A stretch of 13,558 bases of DNA from Planctomycetaceae bacterium (GCA_031278315.1 JAITKS010000453.1:1-13558), one strand, 5' to 3'; shown: positions 1 through 8,195, counted from the stretch's first letter. Made by a program: numbers and translations. The notes: generated by a model not told the origin, from the sequence alone.

Positions 1-146
1 CACTGATATATTACATTCGTTTTTTATTTTTTTAATTGAAAATATTGTCAATAAACGTTGCAATATTTTTTAATAAATACAACTTGTTTTTGAGTCAAAA
101 AATTGTCTATGTATTCGCCCCGCAAGTGCAATTTAAGTTTAAAATG

Positions 147-180
147 AATACCGAAATTTAAAGTGTGAAAAGTATATATT
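147..180 (+). repeat. Partial right end of dispersed intergenic element (copy E)
   Basis: The sequence beginning ATACCGAAATTTAAAGTGTG closely matches the right-hand terminus of the elements at 4978-5144, 8057-8195, 11832-11986 and 13270-13484 (consensus ACCGAAwTTyAAAGTATGAA, then wAGTATAT). I could not place a convincing left terminus upstream, so this is either a truncated copy or one whose left half has decayed. Confidence 0.45.
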
Positions 181-217
181 ACTAAAATTTAAAATCTAAA
201 ATTACAAAATCATATTT

Positions 218-245
218 CTTTGTGTTCTCTGTGTTCTTTGTGGTT
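218..245 (+). repeat. Tandem 9-mer repeat (CTTTGTGTT type)
   Basis: Three near-identical units follow each other directly: CTTTGTGTT, CTCTGTGTT and CTTTGTGGTT. This phrase resembles short low-complexity intergenic repeats that I recall from several bacterial phyla. No function is known to me. Confidence 0.6.
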
Positions 246-319
246 AATAAAACAAAATAAGATTAGTGTATAGTACTTAGTGATTCGAAATTATAATCCG
301 TGATAATCTCCGCATGCGA

Positions 320-347
320 ACTGACCACTAACCACTGACCACTAATT
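320..347 (+). repeat. Heptanucleotide tandem repeat (ACTGACC/ACTAACC)
   Basis: Four heptamers run in series: ACTGACC, ACTAACC, ACTGACC and ACTAATT, with the variants alternating. The period and sequence resemble the short tandemly repeated repetitive (STRR) sequences known from intergenic regions of heterocystous cyanobacteria. The array lies 30 bp from the stop codon of the leftward gene. Confidence 0.65.
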
Positions 348-376
348 AAATATATTCTTCATTTAGAATTTTACGG

Positions 377-3300
377 CTAGAAGTTTTGCATGATTCCGAT
401 TCTTAATCCGACAGAACTCGCTCCGCTGTTGCCTATGTATAAATCGGTGTTGACATCAAAAATAAACGATGCCGAATGATCCGCATTTAACCATAAATGA
501 AATCCGGCACCTAAATTTATTGCGTCCCAACCTATGTTCGCACCTCTTATGTCAAATTTGTCTCCGCCATTTGTAAACCTTACCCTCGACGTTGGATATT
601 TATGACCGCCGAAATTTAAATTGTAAAACCCCCGTAACCATAAACTACCGCGCGGTCCAATCGATTCTGAATTTAATCCCAAACGTACCATGTTATGATT
701 CAAATACATACTGTCAAACGCTAACGTATAAAGACCGCCCGACGTCGATGAAAGAACTTGCTCCGTGAAACCTCCCTGCCAAACATATTGCGAATCCACA
801 CCAATAGTCGGACGTAAAATAAATCGCTCCGTTATCTTTATCGGCCGCGTAAGCTCATAACTCGTGTTTATCGTTGTGCCGTCCGTGTTGCCGTAATATC
901 TATCAAATATTCCTATTACTTGACCAGTATTACTGTCTTTCAATGACGAATTATAAATCGTATGAAACATTTTATATTCTTGTCTGCCTATACCTACATA
1001 CGCCTTAAATTCATACTGATTAAACGGCGACGCTACAAAATATAATCCCATGAAATAATCATTCACCCTGACTTTGTCCCGCCCGCTGTTCGTTGCACCA
1101 TTCGCGTACCCTATCGCTAAACCTACAGCAGAATGTTGCGTAAGATTCCATTCACCTCCAAGAAGTCCGCCATTAGCATACGTCCTATATCCGCTCGAAT
1201 TACCATCCGAAGGTGAACTAATAGATTGACCAATATAATCAAACCAAAAACTTCCATTACGTAACTTCTGCGGCGATTGGATTTGTCCGCGAAATTGACT
1301 CAATTGATTCATCACCGTCCGCTCCCTGTTTATATTCCAATCAATTCGACCCCGCTCGCCCGAAACCATCTGACCATTGCCCCAACCAATTCGCGGAAAA
1401 AGAAAACGGCTCGGATTCAATACTCCCGCCATAATCGAATTCGCACGTACATCTGTCGCTATTTGATGTAAAACGTCGTTCATTGTTGCCGGATCATCTT
1501 TCGCACCAAGTAAAGTAAATGCGATTTCAGGTGCATCCCAAGTCGCACTGTCAACTGCATATCCTACGCTGCGTGTATTCCGTGTCACACCTTTCTCTTC
1601 AAAATAATGTGCATTAGGAAACAATGTAATCTGCGCAACTGTACTGTCATACGGATTGACATAAACACCGCTAATTTTAACATCGCTAAAATCATTACCA
1701 TATTCTAAATTCGTAAATTTCGCTTTGGCAGGATTCGTAAAAGAATTAGATCGAATAATATGATACGTAACCGGATCATCACTAGATAAATTTTTCAACT
1801 CATTTTGAAAATTATTAGTTAAAAATACACGTAATGTTCCTTTCATTATCGTTGCACCGTCAACCCAAATTGCGTCGCTGTCAACTCCCCATTCGGCAAG
1901 AGAGCTGTCTGCCGGAATACCGTTTATCGTTAAATTATACGCACTGTCTTCCGAGAAAGTTAATCCTCCGTGAATATCAATTTGTCCAATTGTGTTTTGA
2001 CCAATATCGCCGGTTACGCCGCCGGTTGTGCCGCCGGTAATCATACCCGGTGAAATTGTTCCGTAATTTACTAAGTTATCAGTTGAATGAAAAAATTGTT
2101 CGTAACCGTCGATGTCGCCGCCCGGAATACTATAACTCCAAAAAGCAATCTTCTGTTCAGACCAACCCGACATGTAATTGGTTGAGCCGCCTGTTGTGGT
2201 TGTGCTGGTTGCGGTAGTCTCGTCATAATCATCGAAATCCCATTTACCGATTCTTATCTCGCCGTATCCTGCAAGTATGCCTTCGTTGAAAACTAAATTA
2301 TTTGACGTAATTCGCGTGTACGGTGTTTTATTCAAAAACGATTTCGTCAACAATGACGACGAAGCCGCCGATTGTCCTAATAACAATGCCGCATCTTTAC
2401 CGATATTAAGCATCCGTGAGTTGACTCGAATACTATTGAAATTTGTTATCCCGCCGTAAATTCCAATGTCGATAGTTCCGTCAGTCGGGACAAATAAATA
2501 GGGGTCTAAAGTGTAGTCGTAATTGATATGATCAAATAGAACAAACCTAAAATTGTCATCATTTATTGCTTGTGCTTGTCCGCCGCTGTCGGGAAGTAGT
2601 CCGAAAGTTAAAGTTGTTCCGTAATTTCTGTTATTGTAATATGAAATTATATTTCCCGAAATTTGTGTCCCGCTCATTAAGTTTATCTGTTCGACATGCG
2701 CAGTTTTAGAGATATAAATCGACGCCCGCGAGCCGGATAACGCTCCGGTTACATCAAATCGGCGGACAAGAGGTCCATTGGTTGCTGTTAATTTTTTACC
2801 TGTCGCCGGATCGACGTAATATGATCGTAAATAACTTGAAATTCCGTCGGTTGCTAGGTCGTCGCTGCTTACAAATAATTGTAATCCGAAATCGAAACTG
2901 GCTGCTATTTCATTTGGTGTTCTTGGTGTTTCAGAAGAAAGTGATGAAGTCTGATTAGATAAAGCAGAAATTGAACCGCAATGAACAATAACATGTTCTT
3001 TGCCAAACGATACGAGTAATCCGATTCCGTTGTTTTGATGCATTTTGATTTCAGAACCAGAATCGATTGTCAAGAAGTTACCAACTCCGTCAACACGAAT
3101 ACCCGCACTGCCTGCACCAGAAGAGTTGATAGTTCCTTGTTGCAAAATATTCAGATTGTTTCCAAATAAATGTACACCGATTCCAAATGTACTGCTATTG
3201 GCAGCCGATGTATCATAACTGTTGCTGTTGCCGTCCCATTGACCAAAACCGCGATTAGCAATTTGTTGCTCTGAATACAATCCATGCGAACCGCCGCCCG

Positions 3301-4489
3301 CAACATAAAATGATTGACCGAAAAAATCACGTGTTTCTATATTTTCGTATCCAAGATCTTTAAATACAGCCATTTCAACTTCGATCAAGCCTTGATAATT
3401 TCTAAAATCCTGCCAACTCAATAGCGAATACAATGTGTTAATATGCGAAAGCGAACCAGATATATCCATGCCCCATTCTATATTTCCTTCTTCGTCAATA
3501 ATTGGCGTATAGCCAGTAACAGGAACTCCGCCTGTCTTTCCGGCAGCTGCAATAAGATCGCTGTTGTTGTCGTAAAGAACTTTCATTGCATTCGTACCAG
3601 AAAAAGTTACAGCACTAGGATTCACTTTTGCAGATGGATCTCCTAATTCAAACATTGGCGAATTTTTTGTTGTACTATGTCCTATTTTTTGTGACCTTAT
3701 TGCTGCCTTTCCATTATTGTCTATAAGAAAACTATCCCATCTAGTCAATGTACTGCCAAATTGCCATGTAGAACTCGGGTTTTCTTCTGTACCTGTTACT
3801 TTTTCTGTAAGACTTGTAGTCATGCCAAGTACGTGACCTATCTCATGGATGAGTACAGGCAATAAATTATTATTGATTGCACCCGATTGAGATTTTTCAT
3901 CTGTAGTTGCCCAACCAGTACCAATTAGAATTTGAGCATGCGCTCCTTGGACACCTTCTGTGATTTCTTGTTGTGTTCTATATCTATAATTACCGTTATC
4001 ATCCAGTACTACTTCGTCAACGTAACTTCCATCTGCAAGAATAGATTGTACACCTGTAACTTTTAAATTATTTATAGTATTATCGACCAGAGAAACGGCA
4101 GCAGCATTGTTTTCAAGGTCATCTGATTTTACTACTTCAAATATTGCGCCGCCAGTTGTTGGTTTCAAGATACTAACCCAATATTCAGCAGCGTCAATAA
4201 TTGCTGATTGTTCGTTGGCGTCAATATCAGAAGAGAACCTAAGCGTGATAACAGGTGTACCGTTGTAAGAAATTACAGATTCTTGTAATTTGTCGCCATT
4301 GTTATTTTCGTCTTGTGCGTAAGTTTTATTTTGTACGGAACAAAAAATTGAACAGGTTATCAGAATAAATAAAAATAACGTGAGTACGCAGTTTTTACGT
4401 ATGCCGAAATACAGCGAATTTATTAATTGCCGTTTTTTCCGCTCAAATTGAGTTGAGTCGTAATTATGCCGGATTGCAATATTTTTCAT
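377..4489 (-). CDS. Autotransporter with leishmanolysin-like metallopeptidase passenger
   Basis: This 1370-residue protein is predicted to cross the inner membrane by Sec and place its passenger outside the outer membrane through its own beta-barrel (type Va secretion). Residues 1-59 are a long basic N-region plus hydrophobic core (VLTLFLFILITCSIFC) and a likely signal peptidase site near YAQ-DE. Residues ~70-390 hold a zinc peptidase motif, HEIGH at 215-219 followed by G222. The metzincin position T225 is not His; the downstream SHIN (H349) is the likely third ligand, as in leishmanolysin (M8). The segment ending VEMAVFKDLGY agrees with that family. Residues ~390-1075 are Gly/Asn/Ser-rich, beta-helix-like (GIRVDGVGNFLTI, GIGLLVSFGKEH, AHVEQINLMSG). 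Residues ~1076-1370 are alternating barrel strands ending in Phe (GIMQNF). The start ATG has no Shine-Dalgarno. The protease assignment comes from motifs; activity is not certain because the expected Met-turn residue appears to be Leu357. Confidence 0.92.
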   Translation of the reverse strand: MKNIAIRHNYDSTQFERKKRQLINSLYFGIRKNCVLTLFLFILITCSIFCSVQNKTYAQDENNNGDKLQESVISYNGTPVITLRFSSDIDANEQSAIIDAAEYWVSILKPTTGGAIFEVVKSDDLENNAAAVSLVDNTINNLKVTGVQSILADGSYVDEVVLDDNGNYRYRTQQEITEGVQGAHAQILIGTGWATTDEKSQSGAINNNLLPVLIHEIGHVLGMTTSLTEKVTGTEENPSSTWQFGSTLTRWDSFLIDNNGKAAIRSQKIGHSTTKNSPMFELGDPSAKVNPSAVTFSGTNAMKVLYDNNSDLIAAAGKTGGVPVTGYTPIIDEEGNIEWGMDISGSLSHINTLYSLLSWQDFRNYQGLIEVEMAVFKDLGYENIETRDFFGQSFYVAGGGSHGLYSEQQIANRGFGQWDGNSNSYDTSAANSSTFGIGVHLFGNNLNILQQGTINSSGAGSAGIRVDGVGNFLTIDSGSEIKMHQNNGIGLLVSFGKEHVIVHCGSISALSNQTSSLSSETPRTPNEIAASFDFGLQLFVSSDDLATDGISSYLRSYYVDPATGKKLTATNGPLVRRFDVTGALSGSRASIYISKTAHVEQINLMSGTQISGNIISYYNNRNYGTTLTFGLLPDSGGQAQAINDDNFRFVLFDHINYDYTLDPYLFVPTDGTIDIGIYGGITNFNSIRVNSRMLNIGKDAALLLGQSAASSSLLTKSFLNKTPYTRITSNNLVFNEGILAGYGEIRIGKWDFDDYDETTATSTTTTGGSTNYMSGWSEQKIAFWSYSIPGGDIDGYEQFFHSTDNLVNYGTISPGMITGGTTGGVTGDIGQNTIGQIDIHGGLTFSEDSAYNLTINGIPADSSLAEWGVDSDAIWVDGATIMKGTLRVFLTNNFQNELKNLSSDDPVTYHIIRSNSFTNPAKAKFTNLEYGNDFSDVKISGVYVNPYDSTVAQITLFPNAHYFEEKGVTRNTRSVGYAVDSATWDAPEIAFTLLGAKDDPATMNDVLHQIATDVRANSIMAGVLNPSRFLFPRIGWGNGQMVSGERGRIDWNINRERTVMNQLSQFRGQIQSPQKLRNGSFWFDYIGQSISSPSDGNSSGYRTYANGGLLGGEWNLTQHSAVGLAIGYANGATNSGRDKVRVNDYFMGLYFVASPFNQYEFKAYVGIGRQEYKMFHTIYNSSLKDSNTGQVIGIFDRYYGNTDGTTINTSYELTRPIKITERFILRPTIGVDSQYVWQGGFTEQVLSSTSGGLYTLAFDSMYLNHNMVRLGLNSESIGPRGSLWLRGFYNLNFGGHKYPTSRVRFTNGGDKFDIRGANIGWDAINLGAGFHLWLNADHSASFIFDVNTDLYIGNSGASSVGLRIGIMQNF

Positions 4490-4737
4490 TAGTTTACACG
4501 GTCTTACACTTGTGATTTCCAGCCGATGGGCAAATTACCGGTTATTACATAATAATTTACAATTTTGTCGAATTAGTAGGATGCACAAAAATAATATTAC
4601 TAAAAGGAGGTTTTATCAGAAGTATCGGCAAATACGGAATATCTCGATAAATAATAATATTGGTTATTATCGATACTTTCGGTATATGTTCTCAACAAAA
4701 ACATTAAAAATAAGAAAATTTTATTTATAAAAATTTT

Positions 4738-4763
4738 GGTAATATATTCAGCGGAAATTTTTT
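4738..4763 (+). repeat. Fragment matching the interior of intergenic element D
   Basis: GTAATATATTCAGCGGAAAT here parallels GTAATATTTCAGCGGAAAGT inside copy D, each followed by a T-run and each preceded by a (T/C)GGT sequence like the inner edge of the element's terminus. It is probably the left part of a decayed copy; a right end was not found. Confidence 0.4.
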
Positions 4764-4977
4764 TTTGACCATCAGACACCGAATTAACCCAATTATGCCA
4801 AGACGGCCGCGTTCCCAAAAAACAATAAATTATTCCGGCAATATATAAGATATTACAACTGTTCTTACTTGATTTTTTCGGTTCGAGTTGTCAGTTTACT
4901 TACTATTAATATCAGGCATTTTAAAGAATCGGCACCAAATCGACCGAAAAATCAAAAGAGAACAATAAAATTTTGTA

Positions 4978-5144
4978 ATATATACAGTGTACTTTAGAAT
5001 TCGGTTTTATTTTTTGTAACGAAAAGGCGACCGTTCACGCATAAAACTAGAATCGCCCTTTCAGGGCGGATTTGGCATTAAAACAAATACCGAAAATAAA
5101 TACCGAAATAAATACCGAATTTTCAAGTATGAATAGTATATTAT
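4978..5144. repeat. MITE-like intergenic element, copy A
   Basis: The left end (TATACAGTGTACTTTAGAAT then TCGGTTTTATT) and the right end (AAATACCGAATTTTCAAGTA then TGAATAGTATAT) are imperfect inverted repeats of about 25 bp. The core includes GGCGACCGTTCACGC and a hairpin CGCCCT-TTC-AGGGCG at about 5054-5068. Apart from a short tandem expansion near its right end, the copy is almost the same as copy B. No coding capacity is visible, so any movement would depend on a transposase elsewhere. Confidence 0.7.
5085..5120 (+). repeat. Tandem AATACCGAAATA units within copy A
   Basis: The motif AATACCG occurs three times with 12-13 bp spacing just inside the right terminus of copy A, where copy B has it once. 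This looks like local tandem expansion of the terminus-adjacent sequence. Confidence 0.6.
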
Positions 5145-5224
5145 AAATTTTTACATGAAATTTTTTAAAAATTCACTTTTTAATTTTTATTTGTCATAAC
5201 ACGTATTTTTTATTGAAACGAAAA

Positions 5225-6217
5225 ATGGCTTATTACATTCAAATTCTTAACAAGGCGTTTGGTCCGTTTAATACAGAACAACTTCTTGAGATGAAAGATA
5301 ACGGCAGAATCGGTAGATTAACTCAGATTTCTGATAATAAAATAGATTGGATTTCAGCTGAAAATCTGGACTTTCTATTTTCATCTGTACCGTCGTCGTT
5401 GCAGCCGAATCAATCGGTGTCTAATGTATTACCGGTTACGTCATTGCCGTCTGAACAGGCGATTTGGTTTTATAGTCAAAACGGCGTAGATGGTTTTGGT
5501 CCGGTAACGGTTTCGGCAATTGTTCAAATGTTCAAGTCAGGAACATTGAACATGGAATCTTTAGCATGGCAAGAAGGACAATTTGCAAAAAAAATCAAAG
5601 AGTTACCCCAAATTTCCGAAATCATAAATGCAGAATCGAAATCGTCATCACAAGACACACAAATTCAAGATGACAAGAAAGGTCAAGCGGTAGATTCGTT
5701 TTGTTCAACTTGCGGGAATCCGCTTTTAGCGTCTTCAAGTGTTTGTCAAAATTGCGGGACTGAAATAAAAAAACACGGACAAAATTCTAATTCTAATTCC
5801 GATTCAAACGGAACCGGTTACGCCGATGTCCTAAAAAAATACGCCGATTTCAGCGGACGCGCACGCCGAAAAGAATATTGGCGTTTTACAGTTTATAATG
5901 CAATCATTCTTCCGTTATTTTTAATTTCTATCGGAATAATAATAATTTTTCTAATGACTGTTATGAAATCACAAATAGAATCAAAATACATTGTTATCAT
6001 TGTTTTATCTGCGATATATTTATTGTACAACTTGTTAATTATATTGCCGTCGCTTGCGGTTTGTATAAGACGATTACACGATACCGGTAATAGCGGATGG
6101 ATGGTTTTAATAACGTTAATACCAGTCGTAGGACTTCTTATTCTGTTGGTATTTCTCGTTCAAGACAGTCAACCCGGAAACAATCAATATGGAACAAATC
6201 CAAAATATGTATATTAG
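5225..6217 (+). CDS. GYF_2 x2, zinc ribbon, DUF805 membrane protein
   Basis: The protein has 330 residues if it starts at ATG 5225. A TTG four codons upstream is in frame, but the GYF_2 fold normally begins at once with a sequence like MAYYIQILNKAFGPF, so ATG is preferred. Domains in order: GYF_2 at ~1-50 (GPF, later DWISAENL); a second GYF_2 at ~81-131 (WFYSQNGVDGFGPV); a zinc ribbon with C160, C163, C174 and C177 (CxxC-x10-CxxC); a short Asn/Ser linker; and DUF805 at ~199-330 with three membrane spans (about 220-246, 254-281, 291-313), the hallmark RRLHDTGNSGW and a terminal QPGNNQYGTNPKY. The N-terminal domains are probably cytoplasmic. GYF_2 domains are thought to bind peptides and DUF805 has no settled function, so the role is unknown. 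No strong Shine-Dalgarno is seen. Confidence 0.93.
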   Translation: MAYYIQILNKAFGPFNTEQLLEMKDNGRIGRLTQISDNKIDWISAENLDFLFSSVPSSLQPNQSVSNVLPVTSLPSEQAIWFYSQNGVDGFGPVTVSAIVQMFKSGTLNMESLAWQEGQFAKKIKELPQISEIINAESKSSSQDTQIQDDKKGQAVDSFCSTCGNPLLASSSVCQNCGTEIKKHGQNSNSNSDSNGTGYADVLKKYADFSGRARRKEYWRFTVYNAIILPLFLISIGIIIIFLMTVMKSQIESKYIVIIVLSAIYLLYNLLIILPSLAVCIRRLHDTGNSGWMVLITLIPVVGLLILLVFLVQDSQPGNNQYGTNPKYVY

Positions 6218-6267
6218 ATAATATCGCAGATAAAGTTCCTTCCGTAAGCTAAAACATACAATTAATA

Positions 6268-6290
6268 AAGTGCCGCCCCTAACGGGACTT
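6268..6290. repeat. Imperfect palindrome around CCGCCCCTAACGG
   Basis: AAGT at the left pairs with ACTT at the right, and CCG pairs with CGG around a CCCCTAA loop, with one G-G mismatch. It lies 50 bp after the DUF805 stop codon. It lacks a following T-tract, so I read it as a small dispersed palindrome and not as a typical intrinsic terminator. Confidence 0.4.
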
Positions 6291-6447
6291 CTTGATATTT
6301 AGCTCTTGTGCGTGTATTTCGTGTTTAAAAAATTACAAAAATTTGAAAAACAATTATTCCGCAAAAATTCCACTGATATTTGCTTTAATCGTTATGATTA
6401 ATTTTGTTAATTGTAAAAATAGCTGAAATATTACTAATTTTCCAATT

Positions 6448-6573
6448 TTATTGATTATTCTGATTAAAAAGTCCGATATATCCTGAAGGGTTTCCGATTT
6501 TCTTTATAGTCGGCTGAACGGGATCAGTAAGTCGGTAACTTGCGCCAAATTGCACGATGTAATTCTTTTTGAT
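6448..6573 (-). pseudogene. Possible decayed gene fragment
   Basis: Reading leftward, 41 codons stay open between a TGA just upstream and a TAA. The product includes NYIVQFGASYRLTDPVQPT and IKKIGNPSGYIGLFNQNN, which has a normal mix of residues and a beta-strand-like pattern, unlike the Lys/Asn/Ile/Phe output of the surrounding AT-rich DNA. There is no ATG, and the only GTG would give about 36 residues. It could be the 3' end of a lost gene, possibly of a membrane-barrel type, or chance. I do not recognise a family. Confidence 0.3.
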
Positions 6574-6633
6574 TCAATTTTATTTATTGTCCGAGTTTAC
6601 TCCTCACACCAAACAAATTAAAAACTTGAACCA

Positions 6634-8025
6634 ATGCAAAAAAAAATAAACGAAACCGGAATTTTCGTTACAATAAATATTTTATGCGAAAAATCAATTC
6701 AACAGATACCATACATTAAAACAAAAATGTCTGGTTTGATTGCGTTGATTATTTTCAGTTTATTCTGTATTGCTTTTTTTATTTTCGATACGAATATTTT
6801 CGCTGCGAATATTTATGCAGATGAGCCGCAGATCAATTCTGATATTTTTCCTGTTGCCGATAATTCACCAATTACTGCAATTACTGCAATTACGGCATTA
6901 CCCAATTTATCCGATTCAACTCAACCTCAATCAACTCAATCACCTCAATCGGACGTAATAATGGAATCGTCAGAAGTAGTGAACCTTTATGAATATACCA
7001 AAAACAAAAATCGTATTCCTGTAATTTCATGTCTTGATATTGATCGTACAGGTAAACTGCTTGCAGTCGGCGGAGATGATCATAAAGTACGGTTTTGGGA
7101 TATCGAAAAACGTACATTCGTAATGCAAGTTCACGAACATCTCGACTGGGTGCGTGACCTCGCCTTTAGTTCCGATCAATCCAAACTCGTGACAATTGCA
7201 CACGACGGACAAATTCAAATTTGGAATGTAAAAAACGGAACTTTGCTCGTTTCAGCTAAAGAAAAAATTTACGGTTTGCAAAGTGTAACGTTCAATTCAG
7301 ACGGTACCAAAATTGCTGTCTGCGGATTCGATAAATTTGTACGAATTTACGACGCTTTAAGCGGTAATCTGATTAGTAAATCTGAAACAAATGAAACTGG
7401 TAATCGTGTTATTTTATTTTCGCCGGACGGTTCAAGTCTTGCGGTTGCGGGCCGAAGCGGAATTGTGCGAATCTGGTCAATGGCAGATATTACAAATTAT
7501 AAAGATATTAAAGGAAGCCGCCGCCGAATCAACACAATGGCATTTAGTCCAGACGGCTCAAAATTAGCTATCGGAGGAGACGGACCTTTTATAGTTATTT
7601 TAGACCCCAAGACCGGTAAACGCATTAAACGTCTGCCGGAACATCCGGGAAAAACGTTTTCGCTGGTTTTTTGTAACGATAATATAATCGCCTCAGGTGA
7701 AAGCGATAACGCTATTCGTATCTGGGATATAACACAGAAAAAACAATTGAATACGCTAATCGGACACACCGGAACTGTCGCAACTATTGTATTCGATTCA
7801 GAAAAAAATTTACTGATCTCAGGCGGATTCGATACTTCTATTAGATTCTGGAAATTCACAAAAGAAAACATCAAAACAGAAAACAACAATATAACAAACA
7901 ACTCTAATGACAATTCGCCAAACGACAAAATAATACCGTTATACCCGCTGCCGAATGTTGAAAATATACAACTCGAAACACCAAAAATAGCCTTAACACC
8001 TGAATCGACTACAAAAGAAAATTAA
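6634..8025 (+). CDS. Exported or membrane-anchored WD40 propeller protein
   Basis: The protein has 463 residues. A basic N-region is followed by a hydrophobic stretch at ~33-54 (LIALIIFSLFCIAFFIF) and a possible cleavage site near IYA-DEP, so the rest is probably outside the cytoplasm. ATG 6727 (M32) is an alternative start that would give a conventional signal peptide; neither start has a Shine-Dalgarno. A Thr/Ser/Gln/Pro linker (~75-115) contains small tandem repeats. Residues ~130-409 hold seven WD40 units with recognisable endings: VRFWD, IQIWN, VRIYD, VRIWS, IVILD, IRIWD and IRFWK. Seven is the number needed for one closed propeller. The tail is Asn-rich and disordered. WD40 propellers are protein-binding scaffolds and no enzymatic domain is present. 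The closing blade and SPDGS/LAVGGDD spacing are intact, so it appears functional. Confidence 0.92.
   Translation: MQKKINETGIFVTINILCEKSIQQIPYIKTKMSGLIALIIFSLFCIAFFIFDTNIFAANIYADEPQINSDIFPVADNSPITAITAITALPNLSDSTQPQSTQSPQSDVIMESSEVVNLYEYTKNKNRIPVISCLDIDRTGKLLAVGGDDHKVRFWDIEKRTFVMQVHEHLDWVRDLAFSSDQSKLVTIAHDGQIQIWNVKNGTLLVSAKEKIYGLQSVTFNSDGTKIAVCGFDKFVRIYDALSGNLISKSETNETGNRVILFSPDGSSLAVAGRSGIVRIWSMADITNYKDIKGSRRRINTMAFSPDGSKLAIGGDGPFIVILDPKTGKRIKRLPEHPGKTFSLVFCNDNIIASGESDNAIRIWDITQKKQLNTLIGHTGTVATIVFDSEKNLLISGGFDTSIRFWKFTKENIKTENNNITNNSNDNSPNDKIIPLYPLPNVENIQLETPKIALTPESTTKEN
6871..6897 (+). repeat. In-frame 9-bp tandem repeat (ATTACTGCA x3)
   Basis: Three copies of a 9-bp unit encode Ile-Thr-Ala three times in the linker of the WD40 protein. 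They are followed at about 6916-6951 by a looser TCAACTCAA/CCTCAA repeat encoding a Ser-Thr-Gln-Pro-rich segment. Both lie between the export signal and the propeller. Confidence 0.7.
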
Positions 8026-8056
8026 AAATACAAAAAATTTTTTTGAATATTTTGAA

Positions 8057-8195
8057 TATATACTCATTGTACTTTAAAATTCGGTTTTATTTTTTGTAAC
8101 GAAAAAGGTGACCGTTCACGTATAAAACTAGAATCGCCCTTTCAGGGCTGGTTTTGTTTAAAACAAATACCGAATTTTCAAGTATGAATAGTATA
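8057..8195. repeat. MITE-like intergenic element, copy B
   Basis: This 139-bp element has left end TATACTCATTGTACTTTAAA then ATTCGGT and right end ACCGAATTTTCAAGTATGAA then TAGTATA, which are imperfect inverted repeats. Between them lie TTTTATTTTTTGTAACGAAA, GGTGACCGTTCACG (a GTGA/TCAC stem) and a GCCCT-TTC-AGGGC hairpin. About 100 bp of its core differs from copy A at only around ten positions, which suggests recent spread or conservation. Confidence 0.72.

Larger units (their letters stand above)
1..376. other. Non-coding spacer rich in short repeats
   Basis: No credible gene is visible. The stretch is very AT-rich and lies downstream of the leftward autotransporter gene. It holds a partial copy of the dispersed intergenic element (about 147-180), a run of 9-mers of the CTTTGTGTT type (218-245) and a run of ACTGACC/ACTAACC heptamers (320-347). 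I see no clear GC-rich hairpin with a T-tract that would serve as terminator for the gene ending at 377. Confidence 0.7.
4490..5224. other. Divergent spacer with repeats
   Basis: This spacer separates the leftward autotransporter gene from the rightward GYF/DUF805 gene and must hold both promoters, though I cannot pick out convincing -35/-10 pairs in such AT-rich DNA. It contains MITE-like copy A (4978-5144). At 4738-4763 there is a segment (GTAATATATTCAGCGGAAAT) that matches the interior of copy D at about 13300-13322, suggesting a further degenerate element. Open frames here (for example 4512-4730 + and 4600-4818 -) have no protein-like character. Confidence 0.6.
6218..6633. other. Spacer with palindrome and possible gene remnant
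   Basis: The 416-bp gap between the DUF805 and WD40 genes is AT-rich and has no good gene start. It holds an imperfect palindrome at 6268-6290 and, on the minus strand, an open stretch at 6448-6573 with protein-like composition but no start codon in a sensible place. No full MITE-like copy was found here, unlike most other spacers in the window. Confidence 0.6.

Noticed and set aside
4512..4818. Two 72-codon open frames on opposite strands in the divergent spacer
   Set aside because: Low-complexity, AT-driven composition, no ribosome binding site and no recognisable motif; they lie in repeat-bearing spacer DNA.
4879..4890. GGTTCGAG resembling a tRNA T-loop
   Set aside because: The flanking bases do not form a 5-bp T-stem, and no anticodon arm or acceptor stem could be assembled around it.
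5213..5224. TTG 5213 as start of the GYF/DUF805 gene
   Set aside because: It adds only Met-Lys-Arg-Lys before an ATG that fits the usual GYF_2 beginning, and no Shine-Dalgarno supports it.
7497..7928. 143-codon leftward open frame
   Set aside because: It is antisense to WD40 blades whose plus-strand reading is clearly conserved; the translation has no protein-like features.
8025..8050. AAAAAATTTTTTT palindrome after the WD40 stop as a terminator
   Set aside because: The stem is A/T only and would be too weak; it is expected by chance in this base composition.
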